A stretch of 7,772 nt of DNA from Chloroflexota bacterium (GTDB taxonomy: Bacteria; Chloroflexota; Dehalococcoidia; DSTF01; JACRBR01): NCBI GenBank assembly GCA_025355835.1, contig JANXYW010000003.1, forward strand, positions 1 through 7,772. The letters are read 5' to 3'. Positions 1-4,890 of the stretch are shown one piece after another; positions within the stretch are counted from its first letter, which is position 1; every line of letters starts with the position of its first letter. The notes below the pieces were generated by a model. The model ran no database searches and was not told the origin of the DNA. It saw nothing but the letters and a program-made list of their open reading frames with translations. The position numbers and the translations under genes are program-made.

Positions 1-1
1 C

Positions 2-229
2 GCGGAACTGATGGATCGCGCGATGGCGCTCGCGTCGTCGGTCTCGCAAGGCTCGCCGCTCTCCGCCGCCGAGATTAAGCGCCTGCTCTACCGCGGCCTC
101 ACGCGCGACGCGATGGAGCACGTCGCCGATAGCACCGCCACCATCACCCGCATGTTCGCCAGCGAAGACTTCAAGGAGGGCGTCCGCGCGTTCCTGGAAA
201 AGCGCCCGCCGCAGTGGGTCGGGCGGTAG
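2..229 (+). CDS. Enoyl-CoA hydratase/isomerase family protein, C-terminal fragment
   Basis: The reading frame is open at the left edge and ends at TAG 227-229, so only the last 75 residues are seen. The C-terminus SEDFKEGVRAFLEKRPPQW followed by VGR is the characteristic end of crotonase-superfamily enoyl-CoA hydratases/isomerases. In that family the C-terminal helices cap the active site and the residues before the end read S-E-D-x-x-E-G-x-x-A-F-x-E-K-R-x-P. The preceding helix (LSAAEIKRLLYRGL) also fits. The catalytic glutamates and oxyanion-hole residues lie upstream, outside the window, so substrate and reaction cannot be decided; fatty-acid beta-oxidation or a related acyl-CoA pathway is the family default. 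The in-frame ATG at 11 is internal. Family assignment is secure, exact function is not. Confidence 0.88.
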   Translation, partial: AELMDRAMALASSVSQGSPLSAAEIKRLLYRGLTRDAMEHVADSTATITRMFASEDFKEGVRAFLEKRPPQWVGR

Positions 230-267
230 TCGTAACCTCGTCCCGAATGGAGACGCGAAGCGCGTGG

Positions 268-304
268 CATAGCCGTCCCGGCTGTGCGTCCGGCAACGCC
301 GGAC
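268..304. repeat. Two adjacent small palindromes downstream of the enoyl-CoA hydratase gene
   Basis: Positions 268-275 and 279-286 pair (CATAGCCG / CGGCTGTG, one G-T wobble, 3-nt loop). Positions 288-294 and 298-304 pair perfectly (GTCCGGC / GCCGGAC, loop AAC). They lie 40-75 bp after the hydratase stop and could fold in its transcript, but no U-tract follows, so an intrinsic terminator is not claimed. The first resembles short dispersed palindromes seen in many environmental genomes. Confidence 0.5.
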
Positions 305-370
305 AGACGCAGTACGAACTCGCGATGGGCGGATGCGCTTCGCGTCGGCGAGGCGTCCGTCGCGCCAACG

Positions 371-401
371 AGCCCCGCGCGGGCTAAAAAGCCCGCGCCA
401 C
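371..401. repeat. Dispersed hairpin repeat, family A, copy 1
   Basis: A 31-bp unit with a perfect 8-bp stem (GCGCGGGC 377-384, GCCCGCGC 391-398) around an A-rich loop TAAAAA. It matches the unit at 3139-3169 at 28 of 31 positions. The A-rich loop inside a GC-rich stem is the constant feature of both copies. It could act as a transcript 3'-end structure, but nothing here proves that. Confidence 0.8.
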
Positions 402-435
402 AGGCCACACGTGTCGTCCCCTACCATCCCTCCTC

Positions 436-497
436 AACCTCTGCGTCCTCCGCGGCTCCGCGGTGAACCCCGAACCTTCGTGTCCTTCGTGGCTAAC
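436..497. repeat. Dispersed 9-10-nt-periodic repeat, family B, copy 1, plus a related second unit
   Basis: Positions 436-467 begin AACCTCTGCGTCCTCCGCGG and end GCGGTGAA. They match 3199-3230 at 29 of 32 positions and share the same plan as 2564-2593 and 5131-5160. A related unit, CCTTCGTGTCCTTCGTGG, follows at 475-492. On the opposite strand the unit is purine-rich, of the form TTCACCGC-GAG-CGC-GAG, a short dispersed repeat commonly met in environmental genomes and often mis-called as protein. This is the only copy not placed at the 3' end of a minus-strand gene. No confident promoter was found for the gene that starts at 573. Confidence 0.7.
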
Positions 498-560
498 CAG
501 TGGAACAAACCGGCGCCGCCGCGCGTCCTACTCACATTCCCGCCTTATCAGGCACTATCG

Positions 561-566
561 AGGAGG
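561..566 (+). promoter_or_regulatory. Shine-Dalgarno AGGAGG that decides the start of the DUF4349 gene
   Basis: AGGAGG lies 6 nt before ATG 573-575 and directly abuts ATG 567-569. Normal spacing therefore selects 573 and rejects both 567 and the upstream ATG at 333. Confidence 0.75.
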
Positions 567-572
567 ATGAAC

Positions 573-1610
573 ATGACCAGGTACGCACAGTCTCACCAGT
601 GGTTAGCAGGAGCCCTGACGCTCGCGGTCGCTGTCATACTCGTCGGCGCGGCGTGCGGGAGCTCGTCGAAGCTCGCGAGCAACAAGCCGGCCGGTTCGTC
701 GCCCGGCGGCAGTTCCGGCAGCAACACGCTGAACAGCCAGAAGTCGAATGCAGACAGCGCTTCACTCAACAGTATCCAGTCGTCCGACGGCGCCGTGTCC
801 GAATCACGCGACTTCGCAGCGGTGCCGCGTACCGGCGCCAGCGCACAGAGCAACTCCGGCCCGGGCGGCGCGCCCAGCGCGCTGCCGTCGACGATCGATC
901 GTAAGATCATCCAGACCGCCACGCTGACGATCTCGACGGACAACGTCTCCGGCAAGTTCGAGGACGTGCGCACCGTCGCGACGACCTATGGTGGCTTCGT
1001 CGCCAGCTCGACGTTCGGCAACGCCGGCGAGAAGCAGACCGCGGCGATCACGATCCGCGTGCCCGGCGACGCCTACGAGCGTGCGCTCAACGATCTGCGC
1101 AAGCTCGGCGATGTGAAGGGCGAGCAGTCGGGCGCCAACGACGTCACCGAAGAGTTCACCGACCTGCAGTCGCGCCTGCGCAATCTCCAGGCGACCGAGA
1201 CGCAGTACGTGCAGTTCTTGCTGCGCGCCACGAGTATCCAGGACGTGCTGACGGTACAGGATCGACTCAACGCCACGCGCGGTGAGATCGAGCAAGTGCA
1301 GGGGCGCCTCAACCTCGTCCAGCACCAGACCGACCTCGCGACGATCACCGTACACCTCGACCCGCCGGTCATCGCGAAGGTCGACAAGCCGAAGACCAAC
1401 GGCACCTCCGGCCCGCTCGAAGTGGCCGCCGACTCGTTCCGTGCATCGATCGCGCTGCTGCTCGGCATCGCGACCGTCGCGCTGGCCGTCGCTGCGTTCT
1501 CGTGGTGGATGATCCCGCTGGCGATCGTCGGGATCGTCATCGCCCGTAAGCAGTTCCGCCCGACGAACGGCCGCCGCACGCTGCCGCCGCCGTCCGCGCC
1601 AGCCGCGTAG
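573..1610 (+). CDS. DUF4349-domain membrane-anchored (putative lipo-) protein
   Basis: 345 residues from ATG 573, chosen for the AGGAGG 6 nt upstream. Residues 11-27 are a hydrophobic signal segment ending in VGAAC with Cys28, a possible lipidation site. The residue at -3 is Gly instead of the usual Leu/Val/Ile, so the lipobox is weak. Residues 29-109 are a Ser/Gly/Asn-rich low-complexity linker. Residues 110 to about 262 match the DUF4349 family: a beta-rich half (RKIIQTATLTIST, AAITIRVPGDAYERAL), a helical coiled-coil-like part (EEFTDLQSRLRNLQATETQY, then VQDRLNATRGEIEQVQGRL) and the closing strand DLATITVHLDPP. Residues 290-326 hold hydrophobic stretches with a WW pair, followed by a basic tail, so the protein probably has a C-terminal membrane anchor as well. 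DUF4349 proteins are envelope proteins of unknown function. It is flanked by repeats and converges on the PTPS gene, so no operon partner is visible. Confidence 0.87.
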   Translation: MTRYAQSHQWLAGALTLAVAVILVGAACGSSSKLASNKPAGSSPGGSSGSNTLNSQKSNADSASLNSIQSSDGAVSESRDFAAVPRTGASAQSNSGPGGAPSALPSTIDRKIIQTATLTISTDNVSGKFEDVRTVATTYGGFVASSTFGNAGEKQTAAITIRVPGDAYERALNDLRKLGDVKGEQSGANDVTEEFTDLQSRLRNLQATETQYVQFLLRATSIQDVLTVQDRLNATRGEIEQVQGRLNLVQHQTDLATITVHLDPPVIAKVDKPKTNGTSGPLEVAADSFRASIALLLGIATVALAVAAFSWWMIPLAIVGIVIARKQFRPTNGRRTLPPPSAPAA

Positions 1611-1627
1611 CGCAAATGGAAACCGTA

Positions 1628-1651
1628 GGGGCGGACCTGTGTGTCCGCCCC
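1628..1651. terminator. GC-rich hairpin after the DUF4349 gene, possible bidirectional terminator
   Basis: Perfect 9-bp stem GGGGCGGAC (1628-1636) / GTCCGCCCC (1643-1651) with a 6-nt loop, 18 bp past the stop codon and in a convergent gap. On the plus strand it is followed by TCCCCGTTT, a poor U-tract. Its sequence recurs in altered form at 1689-1710, so it may be a dispersed repeat recruited as a terminator. Confidence 0.5.
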
Positions 1652-1688
1652 TCCCCGTTTCTCGCACACACATCGGTGAAAATGAATG

Positions 1689-1710
1689 AGGTGGACATGC
1701 GTGTCCGCCT
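1689..1710. repeat. Second, diverged copy of the 1628 hairpin
   Basis: AGGTGGAC (1689-1696) pairs with GTCCGCCT (1703-1710) through one G-T wobble, with a 6-nt loop. The core GGTGGACATGCGTGTCCGCC parallels GGCGGACCTGTGTGTCCGCC of the first hairpin. It lies 38 bp past the stop of the minus-strand PTPS gene and so could end that transcript. Confidence 0.5.
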
Positions 1711-1718
1711 TCGCTCGT

Positions 1719-1760
1719 AACTACAAACTACGAACCACGAACCACGAACTACAAACTCGA
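1719..1760. repeat. 7-bp tandem repeat overlapping the 3' end of the PTPS gene
   Basis: Six consecutive 7-mers can be read: AACTACA, AACTACG, AACCACG, AACCACG, AACTACA and a degenerate AACTCGA. The last two run into the PTPS coding region, whose stop codon is 1749-1751. The stop codon and the last residues of that protein are therefore written in repeat DNA. The AT content is higher than in the surroundings. Confidence 0.8.
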
Positions 1761-2228
1761 AACCGCCCACGCCGACTGCCCCGGCGCCTCCTCGACGCCG
1801 ACGCTGATCGACGTGATGTTCGTCGCGCCGCGCGCCAGCAGCTCCGGCTTCAGCCGCGCGATGAAGTACTCCGCCAGGCGCTCCGCTGTCGTGTTGTCGA
1901 TCGGCAGCGCCAGGACGTCGCTCTTCGGGAAGACGAAACCGCGGTCGCCGAAGCGCACCTTGTAGTTCGTCTGCCCCTCGTCGATCTCGAGCGCGCTGCT
2001 CCCGGCCTGTAGCAGGAATTTGTGGTCGAGCTCGTCGCAGATCGCTTTGCCGAGTGACTTCAGTGTCGAGAAGTCGCACACCCACGCGTCGTCCGTCAGT
2101 GTGCCCGCCACTTCGATCGTGACGGCGTAGTTGTGGCCATGCAGCGGCTCCATCTTCCCGCCGAACGTCGCCATGTGCGCCGCCGCAAACTTCAGCTTGC
2201 TCCGCTCAACGCGAACGCGATATTCCAT
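1749..2228 (-). CDS. PTPS-III-like 6-pyruvoyltetrahydropterin synthase family protein, probable FolB substitute
   Basis: 159 residues of the PTPS/QueD fold. The three zinc-ligand histidines are visible: His18 in FAAAH, and His30 and His32 in LHGHNY. The Asp68-His69 pair (ELDHKFL), the DNTTAERLAEYF helix (from 111) and the C-terminal Glu146/Glu147 that bind the pterin are also present. QueD carries its catalytic Cys four residues before HGH. Here that position is Met26, and Glu27 follows. Family knowledge: PTPS-III proteins, with an active-site Glu replacing or accompanying the Cys, convert dihydroneopterin triphosphate to 6-hydroxymethyl-dihydropterin and stand in for FolB, including in Chloroflexi. 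Residues 74-108 form an insertion relative to short QueD proteins. It lies on the same strand as and downstream of folP-folK with no folB in between, which supports a folate role over queuosine synthesis (QueD). No good Shine-Dalgarno precedes ATG 2228. Confidence 0.85.
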   Translation of the reverse strand: MEYRVRVERSKLKFAAAHMATFGGKMEPLHGHNYAVTIEVAGTLTDDAWVCDFSTLKSLGKAICDELDHKFLLQAGSSALEIDEGQTNYKVRFGDRGFVFPKSDVLALPIDNTTAERLAEYFIARLKPELLARGATNITSISVGVEEAPGQSAWAVSSL

Positions 2229-2236
2229 GCGGGGAG

Positions 2237-2242
2237 TTTATC
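2237..2242 (-). promoter_or_regulatory. Possible -10 element for a near-leaderless PTPS transcript
   Basis: On the minus strand GATAAA (4 of 6 matches to TATAAT) sits 8 nt before the ATG at 2228, and there is no Shine-Dalgarno. Transcription would then start at or near the start codon. No convincing -35 is seen, so this is weak. Confidence 0.2.
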
Positions 2243-2300
2243 AGCCGCGGCGACTGGGTCGATTCGGTGCGCCGTCAGTCCGTTGCTCTCGATTCGCAAG

Positions 2301-2508
2301 GTACCCGCGGAGCTTCAGCTCTGCCGAAAGCCCGAGCTGGCACATTGCGCGATCCCGTCTCGAAGGCGTTGCTGCTACGCTGGTCGATGCGTGGGGCGGA
2401 GCTGAAGCTCCGCCGAAAGCCCGTGCTGGCACATTGCGTGATCCCGCCTCGAAGGCGTTGCGGCTACGCTGGTCGACGCGTGGGGCGGAGCTTAAGCTCC
2501 GCGGGTAC
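2301..2508. repeat. 208-bp element: 15-bp terminal inverted repeats around two 89-bp tandem copies
   Basis: The ends are a perfect 15-bp inverted repeat: GTACCCGCGGAGCTT at 2301-2315 and AAGCTCCGCGGGTAC at 2494-2508. Inside are two 89-bp direct copies, 2307-2395 and 2396-2484, identical at 81 of 89 positions, and the start of a third from 2485. Each copy opens with a palindrome; the last, GCGGAGCTTAAGCTCCGC (2485-2502), is perfect. The unit length is not a multiple of three and no frame looks coding. No obvious target duplication flanks it. It fits a non-autonomous palindromic repeat family of the MITE/REP type that has grown by tandem duplication. It separates the zinc-ribbon gene from the PTPS gene. 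Confidence 0.85.
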
Positions 2509-2563
2509 TGGTGTTGACTGCGCGCATGGAAGTCCACGCTACATCTTGCGCGAAGCCCCAACC

Positions 2564-2593
2564 ACTCCGCGTCCTCTGCGGCTCTGCGGTGAA
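2564..2593. repeat. Dispersed repeat, family B, copy 2
   Basis: It reads ACTCCGCGTCCTCTGCGG and ends CTGCGGTGAA, with the same plan as 436-467. It lies 7 bp beyond the stop of the minus-strand zinc-ribbon gene, so in that transcript it would appear as a purine-rich run in the 3' untranslated region. Confidence 0.7.
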
Positions 2594-2600
2594 TCCGACC

Positions 2601-2786
2601 CTAGTCGTCGTAATCGCCGTAGCCGCCCTGCGTGGACGGCGCGGGCACCGTCGCGCCGCAGATGCACGGGAAGTCGCCGATGCGCACCCACATGGGGAAG
2701 TTGCCTTCGTAGTGACGGCCGCAGGTGGGGCAGTCGCTTTCGTACAACTTGACGTGGGGTTCGTTGATCTTCTTCTTCGGGGGCAT
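2601..2786 (-). CDS. Small zinc-ribbon-like protein
   Basis: 61 residues with a basic N-terminus (MPPKKK) and two cysteine knuckles: Cys19-Pro-Thr-Cys22-Gly and Cys41-Ile-Cys43-Gly. The second is C-x-C rather than C-x-x-C. His25 is a further possible ligand. The C-terminus is Gly/Asp/Tyr-rich (GGYGDYDD). It starts 7 bp after the stop of the upstream small gene, so the two are almost certainly co-transcribed. I do not recognise a named family. Small zinc ribbons of this type bind nucleic acid or proteins, or store metal, but nothing here decides which. The ordered cysteines, tight spacing and GC-rich third positions support a real gene. Confidence 0.68.
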   Translation of the reverse strand: MPPKKKINEPHVKLYESDCPTCGRHYEGNFPMWVRIGDFPCICGATVPAPSTQGGYGDYDD

Positions 2787-2793
2787 CGTGCGC

Positions 2794-3051
2794 CTAGGGC
2801 GGCGTCACGAAGACGTAGTAGCGATCGCCACGCTCGGCAATCATCGGCTTCTTGCCACTGGCGCGCAGGTCGCGAATCTTGCCCGGCAACGTCGCGCCGT
2901 GGCCGAAGATGATCTGGCTCGAACTGAACGCGTACTCATCCTTGCCCAGCGTGATGCGCGTCGGGATGAACTTCTCGTCGTGCAGATCGACATACGGCAC
3001 CCACATTCCGTCGAGGTCCAGCGTGCCAAGTTCGTTCGGATCCAGCTCCAC
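2794..3051 (-). CDS. Small conserved-looking protein of unknown function
   Basis: 85 residues if translation starts at GTG 3049-3051. I chose that start because the minus strand carries GGAGGAGG with 7 nt between AGGAGG and the GTG. Longer in-frame starts at 3129 and 3090 have no comparable ribosome site and add an atypical Ala/Gly-rich leader. The protein runs ELDPNELGTLDLDGMWVPYV, then a segment with a KFIPTRITLGKDEY core, then a basic stretch RDLRASGKKPMIAERGDRYY ending VFVTPP. It looks like a small soluble mixed alpha/beta domain with no signal peptide or membrane segment. I do not recognise the family. It lies between folK and the zinc-ribbon gene on the same strand, with 7 bp to the latter, so it probably belongs to the folate transcript without an evident folate role. 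Confidence 0.65.
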   Translation of the reverse strand: MELDPNELGTLDLDGMWVPYVDLHDEKFIPTRITLGKDEYAFSSSQIIFGHGATLPGKIRDLRASGKKPMIAERGDRYYVFVTPP

Positions 3052-3057
3052 CGTCAG

Positions 3058-3065
3058 TCCTCCTC
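3058..3065 (-). promoter_or_regulatory. Strong ribosome binding site GGAGGAGG favouring GTG start 3051
   Basis: GGAGGAGG on the minus strand is followed by ACTGACG and then GTG. This is the best ribosome site in the folate block and shortens the annotated gene by 26 codons relative to the ATG at 3129. Confidence 0.6.
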
Positions 3066-3138
3066 CGCTCGATGCCTCGCGCGCAAGCATTGCATCGCAC
3101 CCCGCCCCATATGTCAACGCGAACGCCATCCCAGCACA

Positions 3139-3169
3139 AGCCCCACGCGGGCTGAAAAGCCCGCGCTAC
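3139..3169. repeat. Dispersed hairpin repeat, family A, copy 2, containing the folK stop codon
   Basis: It matches 371-401 at 28 of 31 positions. The stem is CGCGGGC 3146-3152 / GCCCGCG 3159-3165 with loop TGAAAA. The TAG stop of folK, 3166-3168 on the minus strand, lies inside the unit. A 10-bp palindrome GCCCGCGGGC sits beside it at 3175-3184. Confidence 0.8.
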
Positions 3170-3741
3170 GTGCCGCCCGCGGGCTTCCTCCCCTCTTGAA
3201 CCTCCGCGTCCTCCGCGCCTCCGGGGTGAATCTCGTGCCCCGTCGCCCACTCCGGCCCGGCCAGATGTTCGAGCCCCGCAAAGTCCATATCTTCCGCCAG
3301 TTCGCCGATCATCTTCCCCAGCACCGGATGCACGGCGTCCGGCGCCAGCTCGGCCACCGGCAGCAGCACGAAGTTCCGCTCGGCGAGCAGCGCGTGCGGC
3401 ACCGTCAGTTCCGCCGTCTCGACCACCACATCGCCGTAGAGCAGCAGATCGATGTCGATGCAACGCGGCGCCCAGCGCTCGGCGGGCCGGCGCCCGATCT
3501 CGTGCTCTATGTCTTTCACGAAGCGCAACAGCTCGTGGGGCGCCAGCTCCGTCTCGATCTCGCACGCCGCGTTGAGGTAGTCCGGCCCTGCCCCCGCTCC
3601 CGCCAGAACGATCGCTTCGGATCGATACAGCGACGACACCGCGACGACGGTCGAGTCGCGCGCAAGCCAGCGCAGCGCCAGCCGCATGTTCGCTTCGCGG
3701 TTGCCGATGTTTGCACCCAGGCCGAGGAAGACGCGCGTCAC
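3166..3741 (-). CDS. folK: 2-amino-4-hydroxy-6-hydroxymethyldihydropteridine pyrophosphokinase (HPPK)
   Basis: Transfers pyrophosphate from ATP to 6-hydroxymethyl-dihydropterin, the step before FolP, in the cytoplasm. The 191-residue product shows the N-terminal strand VFLGLGANIGNRE (4-16), the loop DYLNAACEIET (54-64), and the signature RWAPRCIDIDLLLYGD (89-104) with Mg-binding Asp96 and Asp98. The conserved PHALLAERNFVLLPVAELAPD follows (115-135). Start is GTG 3739-3741, which overlaps the folP stop by 4 bp (GTGA) and implies translational coupling. The family fold should end near residue 160-168. The remaining tail, including IHPGGAEDAEVQ (171-182), is encoded by dispersed repeat DNA at 3199-3230, and the stop codon lies in another repeat. 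The original C-terminus has apparently been replaced. The catalytic core is intact. Confidence 0.95.
   Translation of the reverse strand: MTRVFLGLGANIGNREANMRLALRWLARDSTVVAVSSLYRSEAIVLAGAGAGPDYLNAACEIETELAPHELLRFVKDIEHEIGRRPAERWAPRCIDIDLLLYGDVVVETAELTVPHALLAERNFVLLPVAELAPDAVHPVLGKMIGELAEDMDFAGLEHLAGPEWATGHEIHPGGAEDAEVQEGRKPAGGT
3199..3230. repeat. Dispersed repeat, family B, copy 3, inside the folK coding region
   Basis: It begins AACCTCCGCGTCCTCCGCGC and ends GGGGTGAA, identical to 436-467 at 29 of 32 positions. It is read in frame as FolK residues about 171-182. Confidence 0.8.
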
Positions 3742-4637
3742 GATGCCGCACCTTCCATGGCAGGCCGATCGCTGCGCACGATCGCATCCGCCACCATCGC
3801 CACCTGCTTCATCTCCGCGACGTCGTGCACACGGACGATGTCGGCGCCGTTCGCGATGGCGATCGCGACCGACGCCGCCGTGCCGAAGACGCGATCCTCG
3901 ACCGCCGCGCCGCCGAGCACCGCGCCGATCGTCGACTTGCGCGACGTGCCGACAAGGATCGGCAGGCCGAGCGCGCGCAGCTCGCCGAGCCGCCGCAACA
4001 TCTCCATATTCTGCTCCGGCCGCCAGCCGAACCCGAAGCCCGGATCGACGATCAGCCGCTCGCGCGGCATGCCTACGCCGTCGGCGATGGCCACCGACTC
4101 GGCCAGCCCCTCGATGATCGCCGCCACTACGTCGACCGCTTCACGCCCGCGCTGATTGTGCATGACGATCGCCGGCACCATGTGCTCTGCGGAGATGCGC
4201 GCGATCTCCGCGTCGTGCCGAAAGCCGCAGATGTCGTTCATCATGTTGGCTCCGGCATCGAGCGCCGCGCGCGCTACGTGTGGTTTGTAGGTGTCGACGC
4301 TGATCGGCGTGTCCGGCAACGCCGCGCGCACGCGCTCGATCACCGGCGCGACGCGGCGAATCTCTTCGTCAGCCGTGATCTCGTCGAAGCCGGCCTCGCT
4401 CTTGTTCGCGCCCGGGCGTGTCGACTGGCCGCCGACGTCGAGGATGTCCGCGCCGTTATCGACGAATCGGCGCGCTTGCTCGACAGCAGCATCGACGCTC
4501 GCCAGCCCATCGCCCGAAAACGAATCCGGCGAGACATTGATTACGCCCATAATGTACGTGCGCGCCCCCCACACGAACGTCTTGCCGCCGATCCGCATCG
4601 ACGGCGCAACGCGCCTGCTTTGAACTTCTGGCGTCAT
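3738..4637 (-). CDS. folP: Dihydropteroate synthase
   Basis: Condenses 6-hydroxymethyl-dihydropterin pyrophosphate with p-aminobenzoate to give dihydropteroate; it is the sulfonamide target. The 299-residue TIM barrel shows all family motifs in order: IMGVINVSPDSFSGDG (29-44), DVGGQSTRPG with the Gln variant of the usual GG-E/Q-S-T-R-P-G loop, SVDTYKP, MNDICGF, VDPGFGFGW, the GTSRKS phosphate/pterin loop and the C-terminal RVHDV. Length is normal to slightly long, with about 25 extra N-terminal residues before the barrel. Start ATG 4635-4637 has a weak GAAGG about 7-8 nt upstream. The stop overlaps the folK GTG. It appears to be the first gene of the folate block. Upstream, on the same strand, come a non-coding or degenerate spacer and phage tail genes, so its promoter is either within 4638-4890 or read-through from the phage side. 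Confidence 0.96.
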   Translation of the reverse strand: MTPEVQSRRVAPSMRIGGKTFVWGARTYIMGVINVSPDSFSGDGLASVDAAVEQARRFVDNGADILDVGGQSTRPGANKSEAGFDEITADEEIRRVAPVIERVRAALPDTPISVDTYKPHVARAALDAGANMMNDICGFRHDAEIARISAEHMVPAIVMHNQRGREAVDVVAAIIEGLAESVAIADGVGMPRERLIVDPGFGFGWRPEQNMEMLRRLGELRALGLPILVGTSRKSTIGAVLGGAAVEDRVFGTAASVAIAIANGADIVRVHDVAEMKQVAMVADAIVRSDRPAMEGAAS

Positions 4638-4890
4638 GGCATCGCCTTCATGTGGCGGATTCGCTGACGGGTTCTCATGTGGGCAGCGTAGCGCAGAACG
4701 CCTGCGCGGCGGTCAGTCTGCGGGTGCGATCGTGATGGCCTCGATGCGCTCGCGGAGACTCTCGATGTAGCCACTGACGCCTGCGTCTGCCTCGATGGGA
4801 TATCGCAGCCCGATCGCAAGTTCTATGATGCCGGTCTCGTTGCATAGATGACATTGAATTGCAGTTTTGCATATTTGGCGCCGGATCCGA
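4638..4890. other. Spacer between the phage module and folP
   Basis: 253 bp that hold no intact gene apart from the start-less frame described separately. Positions 4842-4878 are distinctly AT-richer than the surroundings. No tRNA, integrase site or clear sigma-70 promoter could be recognised. It must contain the folP promoter unless folP is read from upstream. Confidence 0.4.
4713..4874 (-). pseudogene. Start-less coding-like reading frame, possible remnant of a small phage gene
   Basis: A minus-strand frame ends at TGA 4713-4715. Read back, it gives a tail with coding character: GIIELAIGLRYPIEADAGVS, then GYIESLRERIEAITIAPAD, with mostly G/C third positions. Upstream it continues ICKTAIQCHLCNET, in which the cysteines resemble a zinc knuckle. 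No ATG, GTG or TTG occurs in this frame up to the end of the 71-aa gene. The ATGs at 4845 and 4872 are in another frame, so a single frameshift could join one of them to this tail. The local AT-rich patch (4842-4878) suggests a junction or decay. Options are a degenerate gene, a sequencing indel, or an unusual start codon. Confidence 0.3.

Noticed and set aside
333..572. N-terminal extension of the DUF4349 gene to ATG 333
   Set aside because: The added 80 residues are translated from dispersed repeats. The Shine-Dalgarno and signal segment fix the start at 573.
804..1673. 289-aa minus-strand open frame
   Set aside because: Antisense to the DUF4349 coding region, with Arg/Asp-rich low-quality sequence.
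2301..2508. CRISPR-like array
   Set aside because: The repeats are contiguous 89-bp tandem copies with no unique spacers, and no cas genes are present.
3052..3129. Upstream ATG start at 3129 for the small gene after folK
   Set aside because: No ribosome site there. GGAGGAGG at proper distance supports GTG 3051.
2725..4155. 476-aa plus-strand open frame
   Set aside because: It lies antisense to the folK/folP region and the small genes, is Arg/His-rich and motif-free. It is an antisense shadow typical of high-GC DNA.
3711..4667. 318-aa plus-strand open frame
   Set aside because: Fully antisense to folP, whose motifs are unambiguous. Composition is shadow-like.
4638..4890. tRNA or attachment site at the phage/folate junction
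   Set aside because: No cloverleaf or CCA-type end and no repeated core sequence could be found by eye.
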